Of a stretch of 64,000 bases of DNA, positions 8,690 to 17,150 are shown one piece after another. Location: positions 142,577 to 206,576 of the forward strand of contig NZ_KB731324.1 in NCBI RefSeq assembly GCF_000353285.1, in the 5' to 3' direction. Within the stretch, counting starts at the first letter, position 1. Each line of letters opens with the position of its first letter. The notes under the pieces were generated by a model, which saw only the letters and a list, made by a program, of their open reading frames with translations, searched no databases and was not told the origin of the DNA. Source of the DNA: Leptolyngbya boryana PCC 6306. Lineage in GTDB: Bacteria > Cyanobacteriota > Cyanobacteriia > Leptolyngbyales > Leptolyngbyaceae. The position numbers were made by a program, and so were the translations under genes.

Positions 8690-9391
8690 CTACAGTGGAA
8701 TCCGAAGCTTTAACTTACCGCGCAGCAAATTAATTTTTGATGGATTCAAATACTCTTGCAATCCTGAAACTTCATTCAACAGCGATGTACTGCGAGCACA
8801 TTCTTCTTCTAAGATTGCAATGTAGCGATCGAGATCTTGATCGGAGATATGTTGTTTCAACATATAAGTCGCGATCGTAATATTCGAGACAGGATGCCGT
8901 AAGCCTTGGGATAGCTTCTGCAACAGCATACTATTCATCTCAGCTAGCTCTTGACTGGTTTGGAGTTGCTTCTCAATGGATTGGGCAGCTTGTGCTTGTG
9001 CCTCAGACTGACGAGTTAAGCGATCGTACTTATTTAAGCAACTCTGCACCGCGCCGATCAGTTCTTCTTGAGTAAAAGGCTTGGTCAGATAATCATCTGC
9101 GCCCAATTCCATTCCCATTCGCACATCTGTGCGCTCAGAACGCCCGGTCAGAAAAATAAACGGAATCGTTGCCGTTTCAGCCTGCTGACGTAATTCGCTC
9201 AACACCGTATAGCCATCCATTTCAGGCATGACGACATCACAGATCACAAGGCTCGGCAGTGCTTCTTTCGCCAATTGCAACCCGGCAACACTACTACTCG
9301 TCGTCAGTGCTTGGAAACTTTGAAGCTCTAGAATCTCTTCAATATTTTCTAAGATTTCTTGATCGTCTTCGATCACTAAAACACTGTTCAT
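8690..9391 (-). CDS. Response-regulator receiver protein with C-terminal HisKA-like dimerisation helix, no kinase catalytic domain
   Basis: A 233-residue protein. Residues 1-120 form a complete receiver domain with acidic pair Asp9-Asp10, phospho-acceptor Asp52 (ICDVVMPEMDG), Thr82 and Lys104. A coiled coil (about 122-155) leads into LSQGLRHPVSNI (160-171), which aligns with the histidine-kinase H-box (usual form SHELRTPL) with His166 in the phospho-His position. The protein ends after this two-helix segment and lacks N, G1 and G2 boxes. It may be a phosphotransfer or dimerisation device, or a truncated hybrid kinase. No partner kinase is adjacent. It splits the glycan locus and may regulate it. 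Confidence 0.85.
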   Translation of the reverse strand: MNSVLVIEDDQEILENIEEILELQSFQALTTSSSVAGLQLAKEALPSLVICDVVMPEMDGYTVLSELRQQAETATIPFIFLTGRSERTDVRMGMELGADDYLTKPFTQEELIGAVQSCLNKYDRLTRQSEAQAQAAQSIEKQLQTSQELAEMNSMLLQKLSQGLRHPVSNITIATYMLKQHISDQDLDRYIAILEEECARSTSLLNEVSGLQEYLNPSKINLLRGKLKLRIPL

Positions 9392-9707
9392 TGACTATCC
9401 CAAGGTAAACTGCACTGGCTAGCAATCCGCTTTCTCTGCCGAAGCGATGAGAGCAAATCTGTCGAACTTGCCCTTGTAGATCAACCCCTTTGAAGCCTAT
9501 CGATCAAGGTTTGCAAATTTACTTTCGCCAAACTTAATCGCTATACAGTACATCCTACACAAGAACTTGACCAATTTCAGTATCTTTTCGTAATTTCTTT
9601 AAGCTTTTGTGAAAGAGATTGAGAGAGATCATAGAAGATTTCAGCAAAATTACTGACTGTATCTCTCTCCATCTCGTTAAACACTGTCCAATCTGACTAT
9701 TTTTTCG
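9392..9707. other. Intergenic region upstream of the REC protein
   Basis: 316 bp, AT-rich, no gene seen. It contains an inverted repeat, GAGAGAGAT (9621-9629) and ATCTCTCTC (9661-9669), with a 31-nt spacer just downstream of the WbpL-type gene's stop. This may be a weak transcript end. The promoter of the REC protein must lie in the part nearer 9392. Confidence 0.4.
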
Positions 9708-10751
9708 TCATCCAGCTCGGGTTCCCATAATTAAGTTCCGAACAGACGAATAGATTACCGTTCGCATTTTGATGCCTTGCTGATGGCTCAGATATCTTTC
9801 TCCAAGCGCGATCGCACAGACAACTTCGCTCAAACTGAGCCATGCTCCAAATTCCTGTAGAAAATGTAAATTCAGCGCGATCGCAAGCGTGACCAGAATA
9901 TAAGTGCTAGCAACTTGAGCGTGGTTCCAGCCCGATTGCTGTAGTCTCTGATAAAGGTGAGTGCGATGCGGCTGAAAGATATTCTCTTTCCGAATCACAC
10001 GCCGAATCAGCGTGTAAATCGCATCTGCAATCAGTGGTAATGTAATCGCTAAAGATGACCAAGCCTGCACCGCACCACCAGACTGATTTAGCAGCGAGAT
10101 TGCAATCATCGCGCCCAAAACAGTACTGCCGACATCCCCCATGAAAATTTTGGCAGGTGACCAATTCCACCAGAGAAAGCCGAGCAATGAAATCGCCAGC
10201 AGCGCGAGCATTGGCTGGTTATATTCGATCGCTAAGTACGTGAATTGCACAAAAGACACGCCTGCAACTAATCCATCTAACCCATCCATAAAGTTATAGA
10301 AATTGATCAGCGCAGTCATCCCAATCATGGTTAATGCAATCGCAAGCATCGCTCCAACCATGCCCAGTGGAGCTAGCCAAGGTTGAGGAAAAGGACTAAA
10401 CGCTGCGATCGCAATTCCAGCAGAGCTAAGTTGTACAAGATAGCGAATTCGAGCGGGAACATCACCGCGATCATCGAAAAAGCCAACAATAATTAACGGA
10501 ATTAAAGCCGCCCAAATGAATAACGCATTGCTAGCAGTGAAGGTTTGCCAATCCAGCCACGCTAGCATAGCGCTCACGAGAGCAAATGCAATCACAAACC
10601 CAAGTCCTCCTCCACGGGGTGTCGGTTGAGTATGCGAACTGCGATGGTTTGGCACATCAAGAAGATACTGACTGAGATACTGTCTAATCGAGGCGACTAG
10701 CACAAAACTCAAGCCACCACTTGCCAGTAGCAGACTGGGAAAAATATTCAT
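9708..10751 (-). CDS. WbpL/WecA-type polyprenyl-phosphate sugar-1-phosphate transferase
   Basis: A 347-residue polytopic membrane enzyme of the MraY/WecA family. It starts a glycan by moving a sugar 1-phosphate from a UDP-sugar to undecaprenyl phosphate on the cytoplasmic face. Visible motifs are PNHRSSHTQPTPRGGG (34-49), FFDDRGD (91-97), NFYNFMDGLDGLVAG (150-164), a GDVGSTVLG loop and the HRTHLYQRL motif typical of WbpL-like enzymes. About ten hydrophobic segments are evident. It lies 71 bp downstream of a WbpV-like SDR, the same pairing seen in FucNAc/QuiNAc-initiating O-antigen clusters. The donor is therefore probably a UDP-N-acetyl-6-deoxyhexosamine or UDP-HexNAc (inference). Confidence 0.88.
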   Translation of the reverse strand: MNIFPSLLLASGGLSFVLVASIRQYLSQYLLDVPNHRSSHTQPTPRGGGLGFVIAFALVSAMLAWLDWQTFTASNALFIWAALIPLIIVGFFDDRGDVPARIRYLVQLSSAGIAIAAFSPFPQPWLAPLGMVGAMLAIALTMIGMTALINFYNFMDGLDGLVAGVSFVQFTYLAIEYNQPMLALLAISLLGFLWWNWSPAKIFMGDVGSTVLGAMIAISLLNQSGGAVQAWSSLAITLPLIADAIYTLIRRVIRKENIFQPHRTHLYQRLQQSGWNHAQVASTYILVTLAIALNLHFLQEFGAWLSLSEVVCAIALGERYLSHQQGIKMRTVIYSSVRNLIMGTRAG

Positions 10752-10822
10752 AGGAACGAAACCGAAACGATTTTTTGAGCCGCTTTTAGATAGACCCCTT
10801 CAGCTTTTTTTACTTCAACAAG

Positions 10823-11764
10823 TCAGTGTGTATCTTGGAACCCTCTCGCAGTTTGTTCCAGACCTTGTTCGAGGGTAAACGGAGGCTGCCAATTAAGAGT
10901 CTGGCGAAGCTTTGAACTATCGATCGTCAGTGAACCAAATAAACGATCGAGCGTTGCCGTTTTACCCAAGATCCGGGCGAGGTTAGTTAGTATTACAGGC
11001 GAGATTGGCATCAACCGGACAGGTTTACGCATCGATTCCGAAATTTTTCTAACGAGTTCTGGGGTAGAAACGTCTGTGCTATCACTGACAAGAAACGTCT
11101 GTCCAGCGGCTTGAGGATGTGTGGCGCAAGTGACGATCGCATCCACTAAATTGCCGACATAGACTAGACTCCGCTGGTTGTGAATTCCACCGAGCGGGAG
11201 TGGAATGCCTGTTTTGACTAGGTTCATCAAGTTGAGAAAATTCGCTTTGACCCCCGCTCCATAAACTAATGGGGGGCGCAAAATTACAATCTCTAAATCA
11301 GTGGTGGCTGCAATCTCATTGAGCGCACATTCTGCTTCCCATTTACTGATGCCATAGGCATCAGCAGGTTGAGGCGTACTGCGCTCGGTGTAAGGTGATG
11401 CTTGTCCATCTCCGTTGACTTTAATCGAACTGAGATAGACAAAGCGTTTGACTCCAGCAGTAGCAGCAGCGATCGCGAGCGATTTGGTCGCTTCAGTATT
11501 GACTGCCCGAAATTCACTCAAGGGATCAGCCGCAGTATCGTTCATCTGATGGACTCGGGCTGCAAGGTGAATGACAACATCGATTTGAGGCAGGATGGGA
11601 TGATCATCCAATTCTGCGATCGAGGAGACTAAAATTGGTGTTACAGAGGGAGGTAACACTGCATCACTGCGAACTACGCCATAAACGGTATGTTCTGAAT
11701 GTTCTAAAAGCTGACAGAGGGCTGAGCCAACAAAGCCAGTTGCGCCAGTAATCAAAAAGTTCAT
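10823..11764 (-). CDS. NAD-dependent SDR, WbpV-like nucleotide-sugar epimerase/reductase
   Basis: A 313-residue extended SDR. The dinucleotide motif GATGFVGS is at 7-14 and catalytic residues are Ser112/113 and Tyr137-x3-Lys141 (YGISK). The sequence around LSSIKVNGDG is typical of the WbpV/WbgU-like branch that reduces or epimerises 4-keto-UDP-HexNAc sugars. It overlaps the upstream GT2 gene by 4 bp and is followed by the WbpL-type transferase, so it probably supplies the priming sugar nucleotide. A UDP-glucose 4-epimerase role is the alternative. Confidence 0.85.
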   Translation of the reverse strand: MNFLITGATGFVGSALCQLLEHSEHTVYGVVRSDAVLPPSVTPILVSSIAELDDHPILPQIDVVIHLAARVHQMNDTAADPLSEFRAVNTEATKSLAIAAATAGVKRFVYLSSIKVNGDGQASPYTERSTPQPADAYGISKWEAECALNEIAATTDLEIVILRPPLVYGAGVKANFLNLMNLVKTGIPLPLGGIHNQRSLVYVGNLVDAIVTCATHPQAAGQTFLVSDSTDVSTPELVRKISESMRKPVRLMPISPVILTNLARILGKTATLDRLFGSLTIDSSKLRQTLNWQPPFTLEQGLEQTARGFQDTH

Positions 11765-12516
11765 GCGGGGCGTGCGACGAGTTGAAAGACCTTAACAAAG
11801 TATTTAGACAGAACCTTGGTCATGTTTGTTTGGATGCCATTTTCTAGGCATCCTCGAACGATCTCTCGGTTCAGAATCCAATTGCTTGAGAGATTTGCAG
11901 TGCTAGCTCCTCCAGTCCGCATCTTGACGAGAACTTGTGGAATGTAGTGATAGCTCATTTGATGAATTGCCAGAAATCGAATCAAGAGTTCATAGTCTGC
12001 TGCAATCTTATAATCGGTTTTGAAAAAACCATAGCGATCAAATGCCCATCGTTTTACGACAAAAGTCGGATGAGCAGGCATCCAACCATAAGCAAATTTA
12101 TCCGGATGGAAATGGGCAGAACTGTAGTAGCGCACGATTTTATCTGGCTCGTCATGCTTCACGTATACGAGATCTGCAAATACAGAATCGACTTGGTGCT
12201 GCTCGAACTGATTGACGATCGTGGAAATAACGTGTGAATTGAGATACACATCATCTGCATTCAGAATTGCGATCGCGTCGCCTGTCGCGAGCTTGATGCC
12301 TTTATTCATTCCGTCATACATGCCGCGATCGGGTTCTGAGACAAATCGAGCAATGCGATCGCCATAAGATTGAACAATTTCGACCGTATTATCTTTGGAT
12401 GCTCCATCAATAATGATGTGTTCAATATTGGGGTAATCCTGAGCAAGAACGGATTCGATCGTGTCTCGAATCGTGGCAGCAGCATTGTAGGTAACAGTAA
12501 TGATAGAAACTTTCAT
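11761..12516 (-). CDS. Glycosyltransferase family 2, WcaE-like
   Basis: A 251-residue single-domain GT2. The nucleotide-binding start is SIITVTYNAAATIRDTI, an IIIDGASKDNT strand follows, and the DxD-type motif is in AILNADDVY. The EPDRGMYDGMNKGI segment is typical of the WcaE/colanic-acid-like group. It overlaps genes on both sides by 4 bp (11761-11764 and 12513-12516), placing it in a tightly coupled unit with the WcaF-like acetyltransferase and the WbpV-like SDR. Sugar specificity is not readable. Confidence 0.88.
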   Translation of the reverse strand: MKVSIITVTYNAAATIRDTIESVLAQDYPNIEHIIIDGASKDNTVEIVQSYGDRIARFVSEPDRGMYDGMNKGIKLATGDAIAILNADDVYLNSHVISTIVNQFEQHQVDSVFADLVYVKHDEPDKIVRYYSSAHFHPDKFAYGWMPAHPTFVVKRWAFDRYGFFKTDYKIAADYELLIRFLAIHQMSYHYIPQVLVKMRTGGASTANLSSNWILNREIVRGCLENGIQTNMTKVLSKYFVKVFQLVARPA

Positions 12517-13097
12517 GGGTTTAACAGACTAGAAGAAAAGCTTTGCTCTTTGATAGCGCGAGGTTTAATCGCAACCGCAGGATTGCCCGCGTAGATGGTC
12601 CAAGAAGTCAGTGATTTTACAGCAACGCTTCCCAAGCTCAGAACCGAGCCTTCGCCAATTTCAACACCGGGAGCGATCGTCGATCGTGCAGCTAACCAAG
12701 CGCCAGATTTTACGGTAATGGGTGCAACTCGCAAATCAAAAGTTGAAGCTGTCCAATCGTGATTACCAGTACAGAAATAAACCGATTGGGACACACAGAT
12801 ATGATCCTCTAAAACAATCGGAGCAAGATTATCAAACCAGGCATTTTCTCCAATCCAGCAATGATTCCCGATCGTCAATCGCCACGGAAATTTTACTTGG
12901 ACTCCCGGTTTAATTCGGACACCTTGCCCGATCGATGCGCCAAACGATCGGAGTACCCTAACTTTGAGACTCGAGATCGGGAGCAATCGACTTCGGACAA
13001 TCGGATCTCCGATGAAAAACCAAAGCAATTGTTTCCAAGCAGGTGCGCCGGGAGTGTATTCGCGAATTGTGTATTGATCAAGATGAATAACTGTCAC
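12513..13097 (-). CDS. WcaF-like acyltransferase, second copy
   Basis: A 194-residue left-handed beta-helix acetyltransferase of the same subfamily as the gene at 5286-5882. Matching elements are the APAWKQLLWFFIG N-terminus, IGNHCWIGENAWF, the CTGNHDW catalytic His region and VEIGEGSVLSLGSV. The two copies are clearly diverged, so they may acetylate different positions or sugars. It overlaps the downstream GT2 by 4 bp and follows the lipoprotein-like hydrolase by 9 bp. Confidence 0.87.
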   Translation of the reverse strand: MTVIHLDQYTIREYTPGAPAWKQLLWFFIGDPIVRSRLLPISSLKVRVLRSFGASIGQGVRIKPGVQVKFPWRLTIGNHCWIGENAWFDNLAPIVLEDHICVSQSVYFCTGNHDWTASTFDLRVAPITVKSGAWLAARSTIAPGVEIGEGSVLSLGSVAVKSLTSWTIYAGNPAVAIKPRAIKEQSFSSSLLNP

Positions 13098-13106
13098 AGT
13101 TCTATC

Positions 13107-13955
13107 TCAGAGCGTTGCTTTGAATTTGACGGTTTCTTGCCACCAAGCTTGTGTTGTATCAATGTTGTATGTTCTGGGTCGGTCATGTCCTGCCCAATCC
13201 CAAAGCACCACACCATTCGCACCACGATCACGAACCGTTTCTAGCTGCGTTCGCCAGAAGTCACCATTAATAAACTGATTCCGAAGTTGGCGATTGCTGC
13301 CGTGATACCGACACCACAAATACGGATAGACAGGCTTCCCAAATTGTTGTGCCTCTTCAATGTTTGCATTGGCATACCTCACCCATCCAGGAACACGGTC
13401 ATAAAAGGTATACAGTGAAGGAGCTAGAAAATCAGCAGCATCTGCAATCGGCTTAAGAAATTGATTGATTCTGCGCCAAGATTTCATGGCTGCGGGATGA
13501 CCGTTTACAGGTGTCCAATAGTCTCGAATAGGCGGTAGTGCGTACACTCCCAATTTCAGTGAAGGAGCTGCTTCTCGCATCCATTCAATAACTCTGAGAT
13601 ACTTATCAATGTTCTCTCGCACTTGCGCTTCAGAGTGTTCATTGATTTTGACTGCCCAGTGTTCAATGTCGATTGTAAAGTACTCATATTTTTTCGCCGC
13701 CGTTCGCGCGACGTTCTGCGTAGCTTCTTTGTCGGGAGTCTCTCGGACTTTTGGCGTTTTGAAAAATCCGCGATCGTCAATTCCCATAGGCACAAGTCCG
13801 ATCTCAGGTTTTTGATAAGCAACGAGTGAATCGAAGAGAATGAAAGACGCGGCTCGTTTGACTGGGCGCGATTCAACTTTCTGACAAGCACTTGGTAGCA
13901 GCAAACTTCCTCCCATGAGAGTGAGAAACTGCCGACGGTTCCAATTCATAGACAT
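13107..13955 (-). CDS. Putative exported lipoprotein with glycoside-hydrolase-like barrel
   Basis: 282 residues. The N-terminus NRRQFLTLMGGSLLL carries a twin-arginine pair (Arg7-Arg8), a hydrophobic core and a lipobox-like LPSAC ending at Cys24. It therefore looks like a Tat-exported, lipidated protein. The mature part shows an alternating strand/helix pattern with acidic strand ends (FTIDIEHWAV, LGVYALPP, FLAPSLYTFYD, VYPYLWCRYH, GVVLWDWAG), as in TIM-barrel glycoside hydrolases. The ending GANGVVLWDW recalls hyaluronidase-like barrels, but I cannot assign a family. Position inside the glycan block suggests a periplasmic glycan-trimming or modifying enzyme (inference). Confidence 0.6.
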   Translation of the reverse strand: MSMNWNRRQFLTLMGGSLLLPSACQKVESRPVKRAASFILFDSLVAYQKPEIGLVPMGIDDRGFFKTPKVRETPDKEATQNVARTAAKKYEYFTIDIEHWAVKINEHSEAQVRENIDKYLRVIEWMREAAPSLKLGVYALPPIRDYWTPVNGHPAAMKSWRRINQFLKPIADAADFLAPSLYTFYDRVPGWVRYANANIEEAQQFGKPVYPYLWCRYHGSNRQLRNQFINGDFWRTQLETVRDRGANGVVLWDWAGHDRPRTYNIDTTQAWWQETVKFKATL

Positions 13956-13990
13956 CTAAAGAAGCTCCTAGATTTGGACAGGCTTTTGAT

Positions 13991-14704
13991 TTAACAGATT
14001 GCACCTTCGTAGACAAAGCTAAATTCTTCGCCTGTTCTCGATGCCGCAAACAATGAATATCTCAGGCTTTGAAGTGTGCGAATGGCTTGCTTGGTCTTCT
14101 CGCAGCCGACATTCGGAAAGCGGTGATGAAATTCAATTAACAATTGTTCTGGTCGAATCTGCGATCGCGCCAGACTGTCTATTACCTGATATTCTGCGCC
14201 TTCAATGTCCATCTTCAGCAGATCAATGCGATCATGCTTCAGTTCTCGCATGATCGTTTCTAAGCATTTGACTGAGACAGTGATTGCATTGGTCTGGGTA
14301 GTTGGGCGATCGAGCAAGGTATGTGAAACGTGCTGAGCATTTTCAGGCGGGTTAAACGAGACTGTGCCATCAAAGTCTGCTAACCCATACTCGTGCATGA
14401 TAAACGGTTGAGTGAGCTTTTGTTGTCGTACCCACTCAATCGATTTTGGAGTCGGATCAAACGCATGAATGGTTACCCCAAAACGATTCATCATTTCGAG
14501 ATCAAATGAGATATCTTGCCCGACCCCAACCGAATAAATAATTGAATCAGGGCGAATTCGATCAACCATCACATCCCAACCGCCATAGTCTGAACCGAGC
14601 CGCTGTTTCGGATAGTCCCGATCGATGGTGGCGAAGAAATCTTTCCCAATTAACGTTCTGCCGATTCTTCTTAGCTGTAATAGATAGTTCATTACTGTTA
14701 CCAT
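13991..14704 (-). CDS. FkbM-family SAM methyltransferase
   Basis: A 237-residue methyltransferase. The SAM-binding strand is IYSVGVGQDISFDLE, the acidic loop IHAFDPTPKS, and the family hallmark LLKMDIEGAEYQV is at about 165-177. FkbM enzymes O-methylate sugar or polyketide hydroxyls. Here it probably methylates a residue of the surface glycan. The start could be 14704 or the inner ATG 14692; the core is unaffected. The upstream SGNH gene ends 8 bp away, so the two are probably co-transcribed. Confidence 0.87.
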   Translation of the reverse strand: MVTVMNYLLQLRRIGRTLIGKDFFATIDRDYPKQRLGSDYGGWDVMVDRIRPDSIIYSVGVGQDISFDLEMMNRFGVTIHAFDPTPKSIEWVRQQKLTQPFIMHEYGLADFDGTVSFNPPENAQHVSHTLLDRPTTQTNAITVSVKCLETIMRELKHDRIDLLKMDIEGAEYQVIDSLARSQIRPEQLLIEFHHRFPNVGCEKTKQAIRTLQSLRYSLFAASRTGEEFSFVYEGAIC

Positions 14705-14712
14705 GACTCAAA

Positions 14713-15690
14713 TTATGGGTTGCACCAGGTCGATTTTGCTTGAATACAAAGCTGTTGAAATAAGAGATCTGCAACCGCCTGATTGCCTGTTTCGCTCAGA
14801 TGAATTTCATCAATGAAGTACTGCGATTTTTGTTCGACTGGAATCGATGACCAAGCTTGATGCACATCAACTACAGGGAGCTTCATCTGGTTTAACAGTG
14901 CAAAAAACTCGGCTTTGTATAAGGGCAGTTGCGGAGTCGGAAGCACTTCGTCTCGATAGGGCGTGTATAGCACGATGATGGGAACGTTTTTGGTCTCAGG
15001 TGCGGTTCTAAGTGATCGCACTTCATTTTTCAAGCTCTGACTATTTCGTGCAAACCATGCGGCTTTATCTTGAGGCGATCTCGCTTCAGCATAAGCAGGC
15101 ATGATCAGGGCTTGACGAACAAATCGTCGAAGAATATAGCGTGACCAAAGTTCTGAGATCGCTGACCAAGGACGTTGATTGGGAAAACTCGGATCAACTC
15201 CAATTAGTGTTCCAAGACTGGTTCTCTGAATTAAATCGCTTGTGCCAATCTGAAAGATAATGACATCGCTTTGAAAGCTGCCAAACTCCCGCAAGTATCC
15301 GATCCGATTTTCGATGCCCCACGACCCTGTAGACGCATTCAGAACTTCGATCGAACCACCGAGGAGTCCGCGAAACCGCTCGGTAATTGTGTGAGCTTGA
15401 TCGGTCTGTACGCCTCCATTGAGAACCGAATCCCCGATCATTAGAATTCGTCGAGTGTTAGGGGGTTTAATTGCTGAAATCGGAGGATTGCGCTGAGAAT
15501 ATTGATTAATTTCAATGGATTTCCCAAATCGAAACAGTTTTTGATTCGGCTGAAATCGGTAGCCTGTCTTTGAATCGGCTTGCAAGAGAGGCGGATTCCC
15601 GAATCCAAAAATCAGGCGCAGTCCCAGTTCAAGCACCGCAAAGCTCAGCCCAAGTCCGAGCAGCAAGATTGCAAAAGGTTTGAGTTTCAT
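14713..15690 (-). CDS. Membrane-anchored SGNH/GDSL hydrolase
   Basis: A 325-residue protein with one N-terminal membrane segment (FAILLLGLGLSFAVLELGL) and a periplasmic SGNH domain. Block I is MIGDSVLNGG, the block III region is QIGTSD, and block V is DEIHLSETGNQ. This resembles glycan O-acetyl esterases and AlgJ/AlgX-like transferases. I chose ATG 15690; a TTG at 15702 is the alternative. It sits between an FkbM methyltransferase and a YdcF-like protein, consistent with acting on the exported polymer. Confidence 0.78.
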   Translation of the reverse strand: MKLKPFAILLLGLGLSFAVLELGLRLIFGFGNPPLLQADSKTGYRFQPNQKLFRFGKSIEINQYSQRNPPISAIKPPNTRRILMIGDSVLNGGVQTDQAHTITERFRGLLGGSIEVLNASTGSWGIENRIGYLREFGSFQSDVIIFQIGTSDLIQRTSLGTLIGVDPSFPNQRPWSAISELWSRYILRRFVRQALIMPAYAEARSPQDKAAWFARNSQSLKNEVRSLRTAPETKNVPIIVLYTPYRDEVLPTPQLPLYKAEFFALLNQMKLPVVDVHQAWSSIPVEQKSQYFIDEIHLSETGNQAVADLLFQQLCIQAKSTWCNP

Positions 15691-15714
15691 TGGCCCAATC
15701 AAATAAGCGCTAAG

Positions 15715-16272
15715 TTATCGAAATCGATCGCGCAAACTTGCTCCGGTTCGCCCTGTCATGAACCACACTATCGATCGTCCTACATCTCGGAGAATTCGTA
15801 GTTTTGATTCCTGGCGATGCACTCCAGACACTTCTACAGGCGTGAACGTAATGCCCTGGCTGCCAAATACAACAGTCGCGATCGCTTCAGATCGGGGCAT
15901 GTGATAGTCCGAGGTCACAACATAAACATGCTGAATTCCCATGCGCTTGAAGTCAGGGACAACTGTTGTGAAGTTGGTCACGGTGTCGGTCGCACGCTGA
16001 TCGAAATACACGCGAGAGCGGGGAATGCCTGCAGTCTGAAAAATCTGTTCGGCTTCAGAAGAACCTGTCGAGACCCAAATTTTTAGAGAAGGATAGCGTC
16101 GAGCAAGATGTACTGCATATTCTTCGCGATCGGAACTTCCTCCCAAAATCAAGATGATTTCGGGGGAAGGGGATTGCTGACGCGCGATCGCGAGTCGAGC
16201 CGGAATGTACCCCAAACCTAACGCAACGCCAACAGCGGCAATGCACCGGAGCAGTCGAGAATGAATAGACAC
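15715..16272 (-). CDS. YdcF-like (DUF218) envelope protein
   Basis: A 185-residue DUF218/ElyC/SanA-type protein. An N-terminal hydrophobic segment is followed by the characteristic ILILGGSSDREEYA strand-loop, the RATDTVTNF motif and VTSDYHMPRS. Family members such as ElyC are linked to envelope polymer synthesis and undecaprenyl-carrier metabolism; the biochemical role is unsettled. The only in-frame start is GTG 16272 and no Shine-Dalgarno is visible. A perfect 14-bp hairpin ends one base upstream of that start, so expression may be structurally controlled or the start may be further in. Confidence 0.8.
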   Translation of the reverse strand: MSIHSRLLRCIAAVGVALGLGYIPARLAIARQQSPSPEIILILGGSSDREEYAVHLARRYPSLKIWVSTGSSEAEQIFQTAGIPRSRVYFDQRATDTVTNFTTVVPDFKRMGIQHVYVVTSDYHMPRSEAIATVVFGSQGITFTPVEVSGVHRQESKLRILRDVGRSIVWFMTGRTGASLRDRFR

Positions 16273-16273
16273 G

Positions 16274-16313
16274 GTAGACTTTGTTCATGGTAGAAACCCT
16301 GAACAAAGTCTAC
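16274..16313 (-). terminator. Perfect 14-bp hairpin between GT2 and YdcF genes
   Basis: GTAGACTTTGTTCA (16274-16287) and TGAACAAAGTCTAC (16300-16313) are exact reverse complements around a 12-nt loop. It lies in the 55-bp gap between the GT2 stop and the YdcF GTG. No T tract follows on the minus strand, so it could be an RNA processing or stability element rather than a simple terminator. Confidence 0.6.
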
Positions 16314-16327
16314 CTGTTTTGCTTCTG

Positions 16328-17092
16328 TTACGAACTCTCCTCGGCTTGAATGAGATGGATCGATAACAAAATTTCGGCAAGCACGCGCTGAAAGGTGTAG
16401 TACCAGCCTGCCCAACCGTCGAGAATTCCTCCTTTGAGAATCAGACAGTAGATCAAAATTACAAAGGGCGCGAGAATCTTGGTTTTGCGAATTCGATCGC
16501 CTAAACTCAGTTCATCTGCTGAAGTCGATCGTAGTTTTTTGACTTCTAGCACCATGTAGCGATCTTGTGCCCAGAGCCAGCGGCTCAGAGGTTTACGATC
16601 GTCATGGAAAATTGGAGCTTTGAGCGTTGATGATCTGCCTTTGACCTTGAGCAATTGAGTGTGCCCATCGTCGATATAAACGGCGTGATCACGTCGGAAT
16701 AATGCTTCGCGCGGTGGCAACAAGGTTCCCCGGAGCGGCTTACCAAACACACAGTACGTAAATGAAATGAAATAGCTATCGATCGCCGTATGCGGATCTA
16801 AAGTTTTCATCTCTTCGATCAAAGCTTGACTTAAGGTATAGTCCGCATCAAGCGACAGTACCCATTCGGTTTGAACTTGATCGATCGCATAATTCCACTG
16901 ATTAGCGTGTGTGTCAAACCTTCGCTGGAGAAGCTTAACCTGAGGATAGGATTGAGCAATATCAAGGGTACGATCTTGACTGTAGCTATCGACAATCACG
17001 ATCTGTTTTGCCCAGGTGAGATGCTGGAGTGTGCGACCGAGGTTCGCTTCTTCGTTATAGGTAAGAATAACTGGAGTGATGGTATTCAGCAT
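16328..17092 (-). CDS. Glycosyltransferase family 2
   Basis: A 254-residue GT2 with the start TPVILTYNEEANLGRTL, the VIVDSYSQDRT strand and DxD-like LSLDADYTLS. The C-terminal LKGGILDGWAGWYYTFQR segment matches the WaaE-like group also seen at 5879-6805, so the two are paralogues. It would add a sugar from a nucleotide donor on the cytoplasmic face. It is separated from the neighbouring genes by hairpins at 16274-16313 and 17115-17143. Confidence 0.87.
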   Translation of the reverse strand: MLNTITPVILTYNEEANLGRTLQHLTWAKQIVIVDSYSQDRTLDIAQSYPQVKLLQRRFDTHANQWNYAIDQVQTEWVLSLDADYTLSQALIEEMKTLDPHTAIDSYFISFTYCVFGKPLRGTLLPPREALFRRDHAVYIDDGHTQLLKVKGRSSTLKAPIFHDDRKPLSRWLWAQDRYMVLEVKKLRSTSADELSLGDRIRKTKILAPFVILIYCLILKGGILDGWAGWYYTFQRVLAEILLSIHLIQAEESS

Positions 17093-17114
17093 AAGAATAA
17101 GTTAATCGACAGAA

Positions 17115-17143
17115 GCTGAATCGTCTTCAGGAGAAGATTCAGC
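17115..17143 (-). terminator. Short hairpin upstream of GT2
   Basis: GCTGAAT (17115-17121) pairs with ATTCAGC (17137-17143), and CTTC with GAAG inside. It lies in the 58-bp gap between the membrane-protein stop (17151) and the GT2 start (17092) on the minus strand. There is no T tract; terminator or processing site. Confidence 0.4.
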
Positions 17144-17150
17144 AAGGTTC

